This document shows, piece after piece, positions 1-7,440 of a DNA stretch of 31,499 bases. The DNA lies in the IMG/VR virus record IMGVR_UViG_3300046747_000291, positions 1-31,499 of that record; one strand, written 5' to 3'. The notes beneath the pieces were generated by a model. That model searched no databases. It worked only from the letters and a program-made list of their open reading frames with translations, and was not told where the DNA came from. The translations under genes were made by a program, and so were the position numbers. This DNA comes from a virus. The first letter of the stretch is position 1; every line of letters starts with the position of its first letter.

Positions 1-1
1 G

Positions 2-1036
2 TTCTTCAATCAGTTGATCGAGATCGTCGGCAAGCAGGCGAAGAGCGGCTTCCTCATGGAAGAGGGCGTCGTCGAGGCGAAGCACCGCCGCGAATTCGAG
101 GACAACTACTCGAAGCCCGGAACGACTCAGATCGTCGCCGAGGGGTCGATCAGCGGCGGCAAGATCATGCCGAAGCCGCAGGGCGAGATCCCGCAGACGG
201 CGATGGGCATCCTTCAGTTCTGCACATCGTCGATGGAGACCGTGACCGGGCTCGTCCCGGCGTCTCTCGGCCTCGACAGCGGGAACGTACAGCAAGGGAC
301 ACAGCGCCAGCGCCTCGCCGCCGGGCTCGTTCTACTCGCGCAGGAATTCGATGCGCTGAAGGAATTCCGGATCGAGGAAGCCCTCATCTCGCAGGCCCTT
401 CTCAAGGTGATTGCGGACGGGCGGCAGATAAACGGCGGGCAAAACCCGTATGACAGCTTCATCGTGCGCCTCGACCGTAAGATCTTCGAGCGGATGTACG
501 CGATCTACTTGGACGACACGGAGCACGACCCGTCGCTCCGCGCACGCTTCTCGGCAACGATCATGGGTCTCATGCCGAATCTCATGCGGAGCGGGAACTG
601 GGTGCCGGAGCTCTGGGACTTCGTCTACGACCTACCGATGCGCGCCCGGGAATCGATCAAGAAGGCGTTCCAAGAGCAGCAGCAGCACCAGCAGGAGATG
701 ATCAAGGCAGGCTTCAACCCGTCCGGCAAGGGACAGCCGCGGGATCCGGTCGAGCAGCAGGCGAAGATCCAGAAGCTACAGGCCGAGGCAGCCGCACTCT
801 ACGGCCGGGCGGAATCGCTCACCAAGGGCCGCGCCGCTCGCGACTTCCACACCATCGTCACGGCCCTCGCCGAGGCCGAGCGAGTCAGGCTCGACCAGCA
901 CGACGCTGCGCTTGCCGCGGACGAGCACGCTACCAACGAATCGAAGTCGATTGTCGACATCGCCCACCGTGTGTCCGACCTCTACAGCCCGGCTCCCCAA
1001 AAGCCCGACAAGGGCAGTAGCTGGTCGGATACCTAG
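2..1036 (+). CDS. Portal protein, C-terminal part (5' truncated by window edge)
   Basis: The reading frame is open from base 2, so the N-terminal part lies outside the window; about 344 residues are visible. The portal is the dodecameric ring at one capsid vertex through which DNA is packaged and released. The visible part has the helical wing and crown character of podovirus portals: a stretch around 'GLVPASLGL' and 'GTQRQRLAAG' followed by a long amphipathic helix, then a Gln-rich helical C-terminus. The position directly before a scaffold-like gene and upstream of the major capsid gene agrees with this. A TTG at 14 is in frame but is not a credible start, because the protein is too short for a portal from there. 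The family call rests on remembered resemblance and gene order, not on a search. Confidence 0.75.
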   Translation, partial: FFNQLIEIVGKQAKSGFLMEEGVVEAKHRREFEDNYSKPGTTQIVAEGSISGGKIMPKPQGEIPQTAMGILQFCTSSMETVTGLVPASLGLDSGNVQQGTQRQRLAAGLVLLAQEFDALKEFRIEEALISQALLKVIADGRQINGGQNPYDSFIVRLDRKIFERMYAIYLDDTEHDPSLRARFSATIMGLMPNLMRSGNWVPELWDFVYDLPMRARESIKKAFQEQQQHQQEMIKAGFNPSGKGQPRDPVEQQAKIQKLQAEAAALYGRAESLTKGRAARDFHTIVTALAEAERVRLDQHDAALAADEHATNESKSIVDIAHRVSDLYSPAPQKPDKGSSWSDT

Positions 1037-1057
1037 AACCACTTGGAGGAGTGAGAA

Positions 1058-2263
1058 ATGGCAGATCTGGGACAGACGCCGATGGGCGCCACGACCGAGT
1101 ACGAGGACTCGAGCCTCGAGAAATGGCTGAAAGCAGATGAAGCCGAGAAGCTGACGCCGGTCGAGCACCCGCCTCCGACGCTGCCACCGGTCGTCGTCCC
1201 AGAACCGACTCCGGGGGAAATCCCTCCGAGTACCCCGGGTGAGCCGCCCTCCCCTGAGAGTCCCTCAGGGGAGCCAGCGGCGCCTCCTGCCGCAGTCGAA
1301 GCGCAGCCGCCCGCAGCGCCGGACGCCGAAGTCGATCCCGACGCGGACCCGGACGAGGCGAAGCCGCAGAAGCGACCGACCTGGAAACAGCTCCGCGAGA
1401 TCGAGCGGGAACTGAAGACCGAGCGGGAAGCTCGCCTCCGGCTCGATCAAGAGCGCTCCGATGGGCTACGGCGCCAAGGCGAGATCGAAGCCGAGCTCCG
1501 GATGATCCGGAACCAGATGGGCAACCGCGAGACGCAGCCCCCGGCGGAGACTCCGGTCCCGCTCGCCGACGAGACTGACCCGCTCACCAAGGTAGAGCGC
1601 GAGATGGCCGAGCTCCGGGCGCGGGACCAGCAGAGAGAAGCCCAGTCCCAGACGGCGGCCCTCATACAGGAGATCAACAACCAGGAGAACTCCTTCCAGT
1701 CGTCGAACCCGAACGGGAAGCACTACCGGGACGCCGTCGTCTGGTGGCAGGAGAACGAGATCCGGGAAGCCGAGAAGACCGGCAAGATCGCGGTCGTCAC
1801 GGAGAACGTCATCCGGAGCGCACAGCAAGCGGAGCGCGCGGGACAAGGGAACTTCGTCCGGCAGGCCGCCATGCAGTACGGCCGGAGCGAGCGCGAAGTC
1901 GCCGAGGCAATGGCGAAGAACGCAATCGTCTCGTCCAAGCGTGACGAGATCGTCATCTCGTCCAGGCTGTCGGGCAGGAACGTCGCGGAGAGCCTCTGGG
2001 AGATTGCCCAGATGCGTGGCTACCGTCCGGCTACGGCTGCAGCGCCGCCGTCGCCGGCGGCCCCTCCGCCTCCGCCTCGGAACCCCGTGGAACTCCGCGA
2101 GGCGTCTCGGAGCCTGTCGAGTGTGCCGCCGTCTCCTCCTCCGCCCGCGACCCGAACGATCCGCTCGAGGCAAGAGCTTCTCGACATCCCGTCGGAAGAG
2201 CTCGGCCGCTACATCGACGAGATGGACCGTACGGCACCCGGCTGGCTCGAGCGCCTCGGCTAG
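1058..2263 (+). CDS. Probable capsid scaffolding protein
   Basis: This 401-residue protein starts at ATG 1058 behind a clear ribosome site (ggagga, 1045-1050). It has a Pro/Glu/Ala-rich disordered N-terminal third (about residues 25-105). A charged coiled-coil region rich in Arg, Glu and Leu follows (about 110-215), then a mixed helical part and another Pro-rich stretch (about 325-365). It contains no cysteine. Disordered plus coiled-coil composition between portal and capsid genes is typical of scaffolding proteins, which guide procapsid assembly and then leave. No catalytic motif is visible, so there is no evidence of a fused protease. It could instead be another internal head protein. Confidence 0.6.
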   Translation: MADLGQTPMGATTEYEDSSLEKWLKADEAEKLTPVEHPPPTLPPVVVPEPTPGEIPPSTPGEPPSPESPSGEPAAPPAAVEAQPPAAPDAEVDPDADPDEAKPQKRPTWKQLREIERELKTEREARLRLDQERSDGLRRQGEIEAELRMIRNQMGNRETQPPAETPVPLADETDPLTKVEREMAELRARDQQREAQSQTAALIQEINNQENSFQSSNPNGKHYRDAVVWWQENEIREAEKTGKIAVVTENVIRSAQQAERAGQGNFVRQAAMQYGRSEREVAEAMAKNAIVSSKRDEIVISSRLSGRNVAESLWEIAQMRGYRPATAAAPPSPAAPPPPPRNPVELREASRSLSSVPPSPPPPATRTIRSRQELLDIPSEELGRYIDEMDRTAPGWLERLG

Positions 2264-2269
2264 GTCTTC

Positions 2270-2938
2270 GTGGCAACGATCGAGATCAACATCACCTGCG
2301 ACGTGGCGGGCCGTCCAATCGACGGCTCGCCCTTCCAGGTGACACTCGAGAATATCCCGCAGTACGACCTCGTGAACGTGAAGACGCCCGTGACCGCGGC
2401 GGGTACCTATGCCCTCATCCGGGGCACGCACGGGGCTTTCCCGATCGTCCAGGCCCTACTCCTCATCAACAAGACGGAGCCGATCGCCTATCGGCTCCAG
2501 GGGCAGACGGACTCCGACATCGACATCGGCGCGGGCGGCATGCTCTGCCTCGTCGGCACGTACATGGACGTCGGGGCGGGGAACCTGAAGGCGAACCAGC
2601 CGGACGAGATCGGCACTATCGTCGGCTTCGTTGCTGGCCGGGGCATGCCTCCGAGGGTGCCGTCGACGCTCGTTGTGGACGAGCGATGGGAAGCCACCTA
2701 CGTCATCCCGACGACGCTCGTCATCGACGAGCGGTGGGAAGGTACCTATCCGACGCCGACCGTGCTCGTCGTGGACGAGCGGTGGGAAGGCACCTATCCG
2801 GTGCCGTCGACCCTTCTCGTTGACGAGCGCTGGGAGGGGACTCTCTGCGTGACGAACGTTCTTGCGGTTCACGAGGACTTCGAGAGCGAACTTTGCGATA
2901 CACCGAACCTCGCCGTGCATGAGGACTTTGAAAGCTGA
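2270..2938 (+). CDS. Structural-type protein with paralogous N-terminal domain and six 16-residue C-terminal repeats
   Basis: The start is GTG 2270, six bases after the scaffold stop; 222 residues. Residues 1-125 form a beta-rich domain clearly related to the product of 4287-4670. Shared features are GSP near residue 20, 'YRLQGQTD' against 'YRFQGQTD', a following AGGM, and D-x-GAG. Residues 131-222 are tandem copies of a 16-residue unit centred on 'VVDERWEGTY'. The last two units diverge to 'AVHEDFES', and the gene stops inside the sixth. The stop shares one base with the next start (TGATG). The function is unknown. The location between scaffold and capsid genes suggests a head decoration or head-fibre protein, but this is inference. 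Confidence 0.6.
   Translation: MATIEINITCDVAGRPIDGSPFQVTLENIPQYDLVNVKTPVTAAGTYALIRGTHGAFPIVQALLLINKTEPIAYRLQGQTDSDIDIGAGGMLCLVGTYMDVGAGNLKANQPDEIGTIVGFVAGRGMPPRVPSTLVVDERWEATYVIPTTLVIDERWEGTYPTPTVLVVDERWEGTYPVPSTLLVDERWEGTLCVTNVLAVHEDFESELCDTPNLAVHEDFES
2660..2935 (+). repeat. 48-bp in-frame tandem repeat (16 residues x 5.75)
   Basis: Units begin at 2660, 2708, 2756, 2804, 2852 and 2900, with no length change between copies. Each encodes a unit of the form P-T/S-x-L-V-V-D-E-R-W-E-G-T-Y-x-x. Units 1-4 keep DERWE; units 5-6 read HEDFES. The array runs to the stop codon. Confidence 0.9.
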
Positions 2939-3585
2939 TGGCACTCGCCGACTGGACAATTGCCTCCGACGACTCCGCGGTCTGGACGCTCAACTCTATC
3001 TACACGATCAAGGGAACGTTCTCCGGGGCCGTCTTCGCTCAGACGCCGACGACCAATCTCGCGAACTACGTCGTCGGCTACTCGCTCGCGCCGGTCAATC
3101 AACAGTGCGGGCGGATCCGCACGATGTACAAGTTCGACCCGACGCTACGCGGGAACGACTCGATGGGTGTCTTTTGCCAGATGCAGACCTCGATCGGGAC
3201 GAACCGGCAAGCCTACATCGCGCTCGTGAAGTTCCTGGGCGCGACGTGCAGCCTCCACAAGAACAACATCGTGACGGCTAACGGCGAAGTCGGCCTCGCG
3301 CAGGTACCTTACGCGACCCCAACGCTCGGCTCGGTCTACGCGATACAGCTCAACTGGCAGACGGACCCGGTGTCCGGAGACATGCTCCTCATCGTGTCGC
3401 TGGATGGGCCGATCGCGAGCCCCTCGACTTACGACTACTCCACGCTCGTGGACGTCATCAGCTACACCGACTCAAGCTCGCCCCTGACGACCGGCTACAC
3501 GGTCGGCCTCGCGGGCCGGATCGAGGGTGTGGGAGTCCCTGGGCACTATCAACTCTATGACGGCGTCGACATCTACACAGACTAG
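2938..3585 (+). CDS. Hypothetical beta-rich virion-type protein (paralogue of 3598-4275)
   Basis: This 215-residue protein has an ATG at 2938 that overlaps the preceding stop by one base, so translation is probably coupled. It opens 'MALADWT', matching 'MALGDWT' in the product of 3598-4275, and both share a central block ('GVFCQMQTSIGTNRQAYIA' against 'GVFAVMQTSLGVASQCYAA'). The composition is rich in Thr, Ser, Tyr and Val with alternating hydrophobics, as in a concanavalin-like beta sandwich or fibre domain. No signal peptide or catalytic motif is seen. A head-attached or surface-binding role is inferred from the structural context only. I do not recognise a named family. Confidence 0.55.
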   Translation: MALADWTIASDDSAVWTLNSIYTIKGTFSGAVFAQTPTTNLANYVVGYSLAPVNQQCGRIRTMYKFDPTLRGNDSMGVFCQMQTSIGTNRQAYIALVKFLGATCSLHKNNIVTANGEVGLAQVPYATPTLGSVYAIQLNWQTDPVSGDMLLIVSLDGPIASPSTYDYSTLVDVISYTDSSSPLTTGYTVGLAGRIEGVGVPGHYQLYDGVDIYTD

Positions 3586-3597
3586 GAGACACGGCAA

Positions 3598-4275
3598 ATG
3601 GCGCTCGGTGACTGGACCTACGTTCACTCGGATACGAATTCGGCTACCGTCAACGCGGTTCTAAGTTCCGCCGAGACGCTCGAGCAGGTAACATCGCTCA
3701 TCCATCAGGTGGACGCCGCGAGCATGGCGTCCGCGCTCGACTCGATGGACGTGATGGGCTGGACGGCGGGAGTGACCGACGACACGGTGCTCGCGCGGAC
3801 GTGCGTGAAGTTCGTCCAGTCGCTCTACGGCGTCTTCGCCGTCATGCAGACGTCGCTCGGCGTCGCTTCCCAATGCTACGCGGCGACCTACAAGAACGAC
3901 GGGACGATTGCGCTCTGGAAAGCGACGATCACCGAGATCATGAACTCGAGCGTCTCGCCGATCGTCACCTACATGGGGGCCGCGCCGTCGTCGGACACCT
4001 GGGGGCTCTCGCTCCTCACGCAGTACGACTCGATTACGAACCAGATGCAACTCACCGTGTCGACGACCGACTCCGCGCAGACGCTCCCGCTCGAGGTCGC
4101 CGCCGCGCCGTACCCGACCGGGGAGTTCCCGGACGTGACGACCCGGATTACCTATATCGATCCGAGCCCGATCACGAGTGGCGTGAACGCCGGGATCTTC
4201 AGCGCGCAGCTCGGCACGTTCACCGCGGGCACGCAGCTATCGGACTTCGACCTCACGCAGATCTTCATCCCGTAA
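3598..4275 (+). CDS. Hypothetical beta-rich virion-type protein (paralogue of 2938-3585)
   Basis: This 225-residue protein starts at ATG 3598, with an aggaga ribosome site just after the upstream stop. The N-terminus and the central MQTS block match the product of 2938-3585, which indicates gene duplication. The C-terminal half differs more, with insertions such as the region around residues 120-150. There are only two cysteines and no signal peptide. Together with its neighbours it completes an A-B-B'-A' arrangement of duplicated genes. The function is unknown; a decoration or adhesion role is a guess from location. Confidence 0.55.
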   Translation: MALGDWTYVHSDTNSATVNAVLSSAETLEQVTSLIHQVDAASMASALDSMDVMGWTAGVTDDTVLARTCVKFVQSLYGVFAVMQTSLGVASQCYAATYKNDGTIALWKATITEIMNSSVSPIVTYMGAAPSSDTWGLSLLTQYDSITNQMQLTVSTTDSAQTLPLEVAAAPYPTGEFPDVTTRITYIDPSPITSGVNAGIFSAQLGTFTAGTQLSDFDLTQIFIP

Positions 4276-4286
4276 GGAGGGAGTAG

Positions 4287-4670
4287 ATGCCGCAGGTACA
4301 GATCATCATCGAGGCGTCGATCGACGGGCACCCGCTCCCCGGGTCGCCCTACATCCAGCAGTCCGCCGTCGTCACGCAGGTCCAGGCAATCAGCGTCCAG
4401 AAGGGAGTCGACCTCCCGAACGTCTTTGCGACGATCCCGACAGTCGATGCCTTCGAGGACATCTACATCCTGCTCCTCCTGAACCCCGACGCGCAGCTCG
4501 TCTACCGTTTCCAGGGGCAGACGGACGCGGGAGTCGTGGTACCGGCCGGCGGCATGATCCTCATCAGCGGAGCGATGCTCGACAGCGGCGCGGGGACGAA
4601 CGTGCTCGTCAACAACTCCAACAGCAACACCGCGGCGACGATCACCGGGTTCGTGGCGACCATCGAGTGA
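4287..4670 (+). CDS. Hypothetical small structural-type protein (paralogue of the 2270 gene N-terminal domain)
   Basis: This 127-residue protein starts at ATG 4287, preceded by a strong ribosome site (aaggagg, 4274-4280) overlapping the upstream stop. It corresponds to residues 1-125 of the 2270-2938 product and lacks the repeat tail. Shared landmarks are the IDG-P-GSP N-terminal segment, 'YRFQGQTD', AGGM, D-x-GAG and a closing GFVA. It has no cysteine. The strong ribosome site suggests high expression, which would suit a decoration protein, but nothing in the sequence proves this. Confidence 0.55.
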   Translation: MPQVQIIIEASIDGHPLPGSPYIQQSAVVTQVQAISVQKGVDLPNVFATIPTVDAFEDIYILLLLNPDAQLVYRFQGQTDAGVVVPAGGMILISGAMLDSGAGTNVLVNNSNSNTAATITGFVATIE

Positions 4671-4688
4671 GCGAGGAGGGAATCCACC

Positions 4689-4946
4689 ATGTCATGTGAA
4701 CGATGTACCCAGCTAGAAGAGCAAGTTGATCGGCTCACAGAGGCGTTACTGCCGTACGTGCGGGTCGCGGCGCGCATACCGCCCCACTGCGATGATGACG
4801 CGCCTTTACCGCCGCCCCCCTTGGGCATCTACGAGGGCGAGATTCCACCGGAGCTTCCCATCAGCGTGTGGCGTCGGGCCCATGCGGCGATCTGCCACCT
4901 TGGCTCATGGAGCGCGACGGCCGGCTTTGTCGCGACCGCAGAGTAG
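4689..4946 (+). CDS. Hypothetical 85-residue protein with N-terminal CxxC and coiled coil
   Basis: The gene starts at ATG 4689 with a gaggagg ribosome site. Residues 3-6 are CERC, followed by a short heptad-like helix (about 7-30), a Pro-rich linker (about 39-55) and a C-terminal helix. Cysteines at about 34 and 69 could pair with the N-terminal ones or bind a metal. The last residues (GFVATAE) resemble the C-terminus of the preceding gene product (GFVATIE), which may be a duplication remnant or chance. It is the last gene before the long non-coding gap and the terminator-like hairpin. I do not recognise it. Confidence 0.45.
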   Translation: MSCERCTQLEEQVDRLTEALLPYVRVAARIPPHCDDDAPLPPPPLGIYEGEIPPELPISVWRRAHAAICHLGSWSATAGFVATAE

Positions 4947-4990
4947 CCTAGAATCAGGCTTTCAGTGACACCGCGCTGTTGGTGGGCGGT

Positions 4991-5023
4991 GAGCGGCTCA
5001 GGGGATTGGCCTCTGGGCCGCTC
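4991..5023 (+). terminator. Terminator-like hairpin after the 2270-4946 gene cluster
   Basis: The arm 4991-5004 (gagcggctcagggg) pairs with 5010-5023 (cctctgggccgctc) in a 14-bp stem with two G-U wobbles and a 5-nt loop (attgg). It is followed only by ctcttt, so the U-tract is short. The position 44 bp after the last stop of a gene cluster fits a Rho-independent terminator or an RNA 3'-end stabiliser. Confidence 0.6.
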
Positions 5024-5092
5024 CTCTTTGGGGCACCTGGAAACACGGAAGGCCCCGGAACCCCACGCCCCGAGGCCCCCGTGACCCCAAAC

Positions 5093-5112
5093 CTCACAGC
5101 GCGAACTGTGAG
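5093..5112. other. Perfect 7-bp hairpin
   Basis: The arm ctcacag (5093-5099) pairs with ctgtgag (5106-5112) around a cgcgaa loop. No U-tract follows. It could be part of a structured RNA or a protein-binding palindrome. Confidence 0.45.
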
Positions 5113-5131
5113 ACTCGACTCTACACCAGGG

Positions 5132-5265
5132 CCTCCTTGACTGTCGAGGGTTATCCGTAGTGAGATGAGTCTTCGGCTCTCCCGAGCCACCTCGGGGAGG
5201 GGATAACGACCGGCAGTCGAGCCCCCCCCCGGGGCATTCCGCCCCGGCCCTCCTTGACTGTCGAG
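5132..5265 (+). repeat. Two copies of a 17-nt direct repeat, 117 bp apart
   Basis: The sequence cctccttgactgtcgag occurs exactly at 5132-5148 and 5249-5265. Each copy contains TTGACT, which resembles a bacterial -35 box, but no good -10 box lies 16-18 bp downstream of either. Other gtcgag motifs (near 5214 and 5287) lie in the same stretch. Candidate roles are a phage-specific promoter or a regulator-binding site. Confidence 0.55.
5179..5247. other. Two further hairpins between the 17-nt repeats
   Basis: The arm ctcccgag (5179-5186) pairs with ctcggggag (5191-5199) with one bulged G. The arm ccggggc (5229-5235) pairs perfectly with gccccgg (5241-5247) around an attcc loop. In addition gttatcc (5150-5156) can pair with ggataac (5201-5207) and enclose the first hairpin. 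Together these suggest a folded RNA between the two repeats. Confidence 0.4.
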
Positions 5266-5334
5266 TGCTTCCTGTGGTCTTCTGAAGTCGAGCCGTTCAT
5301 CGTGGCGCTGTCCTAGAGCAGGAATACGGTGTCA

Positions 5335-5459
5335 GGGGTCACTGCCTCACCCCACCCAAAAGGCGGCGGCTAACGTCCAGACGGCCGGTTCGAACGACTG
5401 GTTTCCGCCTCACCACCAGGCGCGATGGGTGGGACTCAGGGTTGTTGTGAGGTGGTTTC
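5335..5459 (+). promoter_or_regulatory. Structured leader of the capsid gene with a possibly occluded ribosome site
   Basis: The ribosome site of the capsid gene is within gtgaggtgg (5447-5455). Two upstream cctcac copies (5345-5350 and 5408-5413) are complementary to gtgagg. Competing local stems also exist: ggggt 5335-5339 with acccc 5349-5353, and aggcgg 5361-5366 with ccgcct 5405-5410. The leader could therefore hide or free the start site. This is inferred from base complementarity only. Confidence 0.35.
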
Positions 5460-6632
5460 ATGGAAACCGTTGTTCCCGCCGGGGACGCAACCGCTGTAGT
5501 AATCTACAGCCACCGCGTCTTCTACCAGGCGATCCGCTCCACGGTCGCTGCCAAGCTGATGGCAGTCGGCTTGAATCCGAAAGATCAGACCAACTACGTA
5601 CAGATGTTCGACGAGTCCATGAAGGGCCCGGGCGATACCATCAAGTACGATCTCATCCCGAATCCGCAGGGCCCCGGCGTTGCGGGTGACGGCGTGCTGG
5701 CCGGCCAGGAAGTCGCTTTCACCTGGTTCCAGAACACGTTAACAATTAACCAGCTCCGCCAGGCCGAGCTCCTCGTCGGGCGCATGTCGCAACAGCGCGT
5801 GCCCTACTCGATGCGGGACGTCGCGAAGGTCGGACTCGCCAACTGGTGGAAAGAGACCATCGACTACGGTCTTCTGAACCAGCTCGGCGGAAACACGTAC
5901 ATCTCGAATGCCGCCAACTTCTGGGGCACCAACATGAGCGGCATGCAGGCCCCGGTGGCACCGGATTCCAGCCACTGGATCTTCGCCGCAGGACGGGCCT
6001 CAGAGGCGACTCTCGCCCAGGGCGACGTCTTCACCGTGGACCTGATCCCGACTTTGGTCGCGAAGGCGCAGGGAACCCTCCAGTTCCCGATCAAGCCGGT
6101 CGTCATCAAGGGAGTCGAGATCTCGGGCGTTCTCTTCCTTCACCCCCTGCAGGTTCGCTCGTTGAAGCAGAACTACACGCAGGGCGAGTGGGGCGACATC
6201 TTCCGTGCGGCCCTCCAGGGCGGGCAGATCACCGGGAACCCGATCTTCACCGGGGCTATCGGCATGATCGACAACGTGGTCATCCACCAGGATTCCCATG
6301 TGCCGTACGGCGACACGAGCCAGAACACCGTGCAGCTAGCGATCAACGGGACTCTCGTCACGAAGGGCGCACCGAATGCGCTCGGCGCGGCGGCGGTCGG
6401 CGTGACCTCGATCTGCCGCGGTATCTTCGTAGGCGCACAGGCCGCAGCACTCGCCTTCGGTGGCGAGGAAGGCCCCGACGGCAAGCCCCTTCGGGTCAAG
6501 TGGACCGAGGAGCTTCTCGACGGCGCAAACCAGCTCCGCATTTCCGCGGGCATGATCTGGGGCTGCCAGAAGACCGTCTTCAACAGCCAGGATTACGCGA
6601 CCATCGTCGTGTCGTCCTACGAGACGGCGTGA
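5460..6632 (+). CDS. Major capsid protein, N4 gp56 / DUF4043-like
   Basis: This 390-residue protein starts at ATG 5460 behind a gaggtgg ribosome site. It would form the icosahedral shell. The N-terminal part ('YQAIRSTVAAKL', residues 23-34), the block 'FTWFQNTLTINQLRQAE' (about 83-99) and the later 'GVLFLHPLQVRSLKQ' read like the N4 gp56 family of capsid proteins with an HK97-type fold, and the length fits. The gene sits after portal, scaffold and a long leader, as expected. It has only two cysteines. The family assignment is from recognition of these motifs without a search; the capsid role is fairly secure from context. Confidence 0.8.
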   Translation: METVVPAGDATAVVIYSHRVFYQAIRSTVAAKLMAVGLNPKDQTNYVQMFDESMKGPGDTIKYDLIPNPQGPGVAGDGVLAGQEVAFTWFQNTLTINQLRQAELLVGRMSQQRVPYSMRDVAKVGLANWWKETIDYGLLNQLGGNTYISNAANFWGTNMSGMQAPVAPDSSHWIFAAGRASEATLAQGDVFTVDLIPTLVAKAQGTLQFPIKPVVIKGVEISGVLFLHPLQVRSLKQNYTQGEWGDIFRAALQGGQITGNPIFTGAIGMIDNVVIHQDSHVPYGDTSQNTVQLAINGTLVTKGAPNALGAAAVGVTSICRGIFVGAQAAALAFGGEEGPDGKPLRVKWTEELLDGANQLRISAGMIWGCQKTVFNSQDYATIVVSSYETA

Positions 6633-6644
6633 GGGAGAGGGTAA

Positions 6645-7094
6645 ATGGCAACCATCTACTACGCTGACAACTACGCGAACCAGAACCGCGTCGCGTCCGA
6701 TGCGTCGGACTTCACGCAGGTGTTCAAGTTCACCGTCCCGTCGGCGGGGTTCATCATCAACGACCTCGTCTACCTCTGCACGATCCCGGCGGGCGTCATT
6801 CTGCTCGAGTGGATGGTGAACGTGCCGGACATCGATACGTCCACGGGCGCGGCGATCCAGCTCGGCGACACGGGCACGGCCGACCTCTTCATGACGGCCA
6901 ACACCTCGGCTCCGCAGTCGGGCGGCATCGTCTACACTCAAGCGAGCGGAGTGCTCGGTTTGGTGCCGAAGTCCTACTCGGCGGCCAACGCCTTCATCCT
7001 GAAGGTCTCCACGGCACCGACCACGACCGCAACCACGGGAACCTTCAGCGGCTGGGTCCGCTTCCAGATGATCGGTGTGCCGCCCGCGGTCTGA
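6645..7094 (+). CDS. Small structural protein after capsid (possible decoration protein)
   Basis: This 149-residue protein starts at ATG 6645, 12 bases after the capsid stop, with a gagggagaggg ribosome site. It is beta-rich, with many Thr, Ala, Val and Gly, and has an LGDTGTAD motif near residues 66-73. It has no signal peptide and a single cysteine. Its position directly after the major capsid gene and its compact beta composition suggest a capsid decoration or head-surface protein. I do not recognise a named family. Confidence 0.5.
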   Translation: MATIYYADNYANQNRVASDASDFTQVFKFTVPSAGFIINDLVYLCTIPAGVILLEWMVNVPDIDTSTGAAIQLGDTGTADLFMTANTSAPQSGGIVYTQASGVLGLVPKSYSAANAFILKVSTAPTTTATTGTFSGWVRFQMIGVPPAV

Positions 7095-7438
7095 TGATCA
7101 GACCGCTCGGATCCCCGATGGGAATGGACTGGAAATACGATACGAAGCATCGGGCCACCAATTACGGTGGTCCGATCAAATATCCCGACGGTTTCGGGAA
7201 GCAGACCAATCCACCCGATGATCGGTTCATCGATGAATTGGTTCACCCTGCTGGGGGGCGGCCCAATGGGAATGAGGAGCTGAGCGGCGCGCTCGGCTCC
7301 TCATTGTGGCCCTCTGCGGCGGAGCTCGAAGCCAAGCAAGAACAAGACGACGCAGCACAGGAAGCGAAGTCCAGGCAATTCCGCATCACCGAGGCAGACG
7401 CGCTCGGCGAGCGGAACAAGCTATTCGACGAGGAGTGA
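7094..7438 (+). CDS. Hypothetical 114-residue protein
   Basis: The start is ATG 7094, sharing one base with the preceding stop (TGATG). The reading frame is open further upstream, but that part overlaps the previous gene. The protein is hydrophilic: the first 60 residues are rich in Gly, Pro, Asp and Lys, and the rest is a charged helix (about 72-112) rich in Glu, Ala, Gln and Arg. There is no membrane segment or cysteine. In podovirus genomes small helical proteins here may be internal head proteins. The function is unknown. Confidence 0.5.
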   Translation: MIRPLGSPMGMDWKYDTKHRATNYGGPIKYPDGFGKQTNPPDDRFIDELVHPAGGRPNGNEELSGALGSSLWPSAAELEAKQEQDDAAQEAKSRQFRITEADALGERNKLFDEE

Positions 7439-7440
7439 CA

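Larger units (their letters stand above)
4947..5459. other. Gene-free regulatory gap (about 510 bp)
   Basis: This is the only long intergenic stretch in a window where most genes touch or overlap. No credible coding frame is seen on either strand. It holds a terminator-like hairpin (4991-5023), perfect 7-bp hairpins at 5093-5112 and 5229-5247, and a near-perfect one at 5179-5199. It also holds a 17-nt direct repeat (5132-5148 and 5249-5265) and a GC-rich, foldable leader in front of the capsid gene. It probably separates the early head-gene transcript from a strongly expressed capsid transcript. Confidence 0.75.

Noticed and set aside
5137-5166. Sigma70-type promoter at the first TTGACT
   Set aside because: The best -10 candidate matches only about half of TATAAT; not enough to call a promoter.
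5377-5417. tRNA-like ggttcgaac with a downstream caccacca
   Set aside because: The T-loop lacks the required closing pair, and no acceptor stem or anticodon arm fits within tRNA length.
6809-7093. Upstream extension of the 7094 gene
   Set aside because: It overlaps the 6645 gene in another frame; ATG 7094 with the TGATG overlap is the pattern used throughout.
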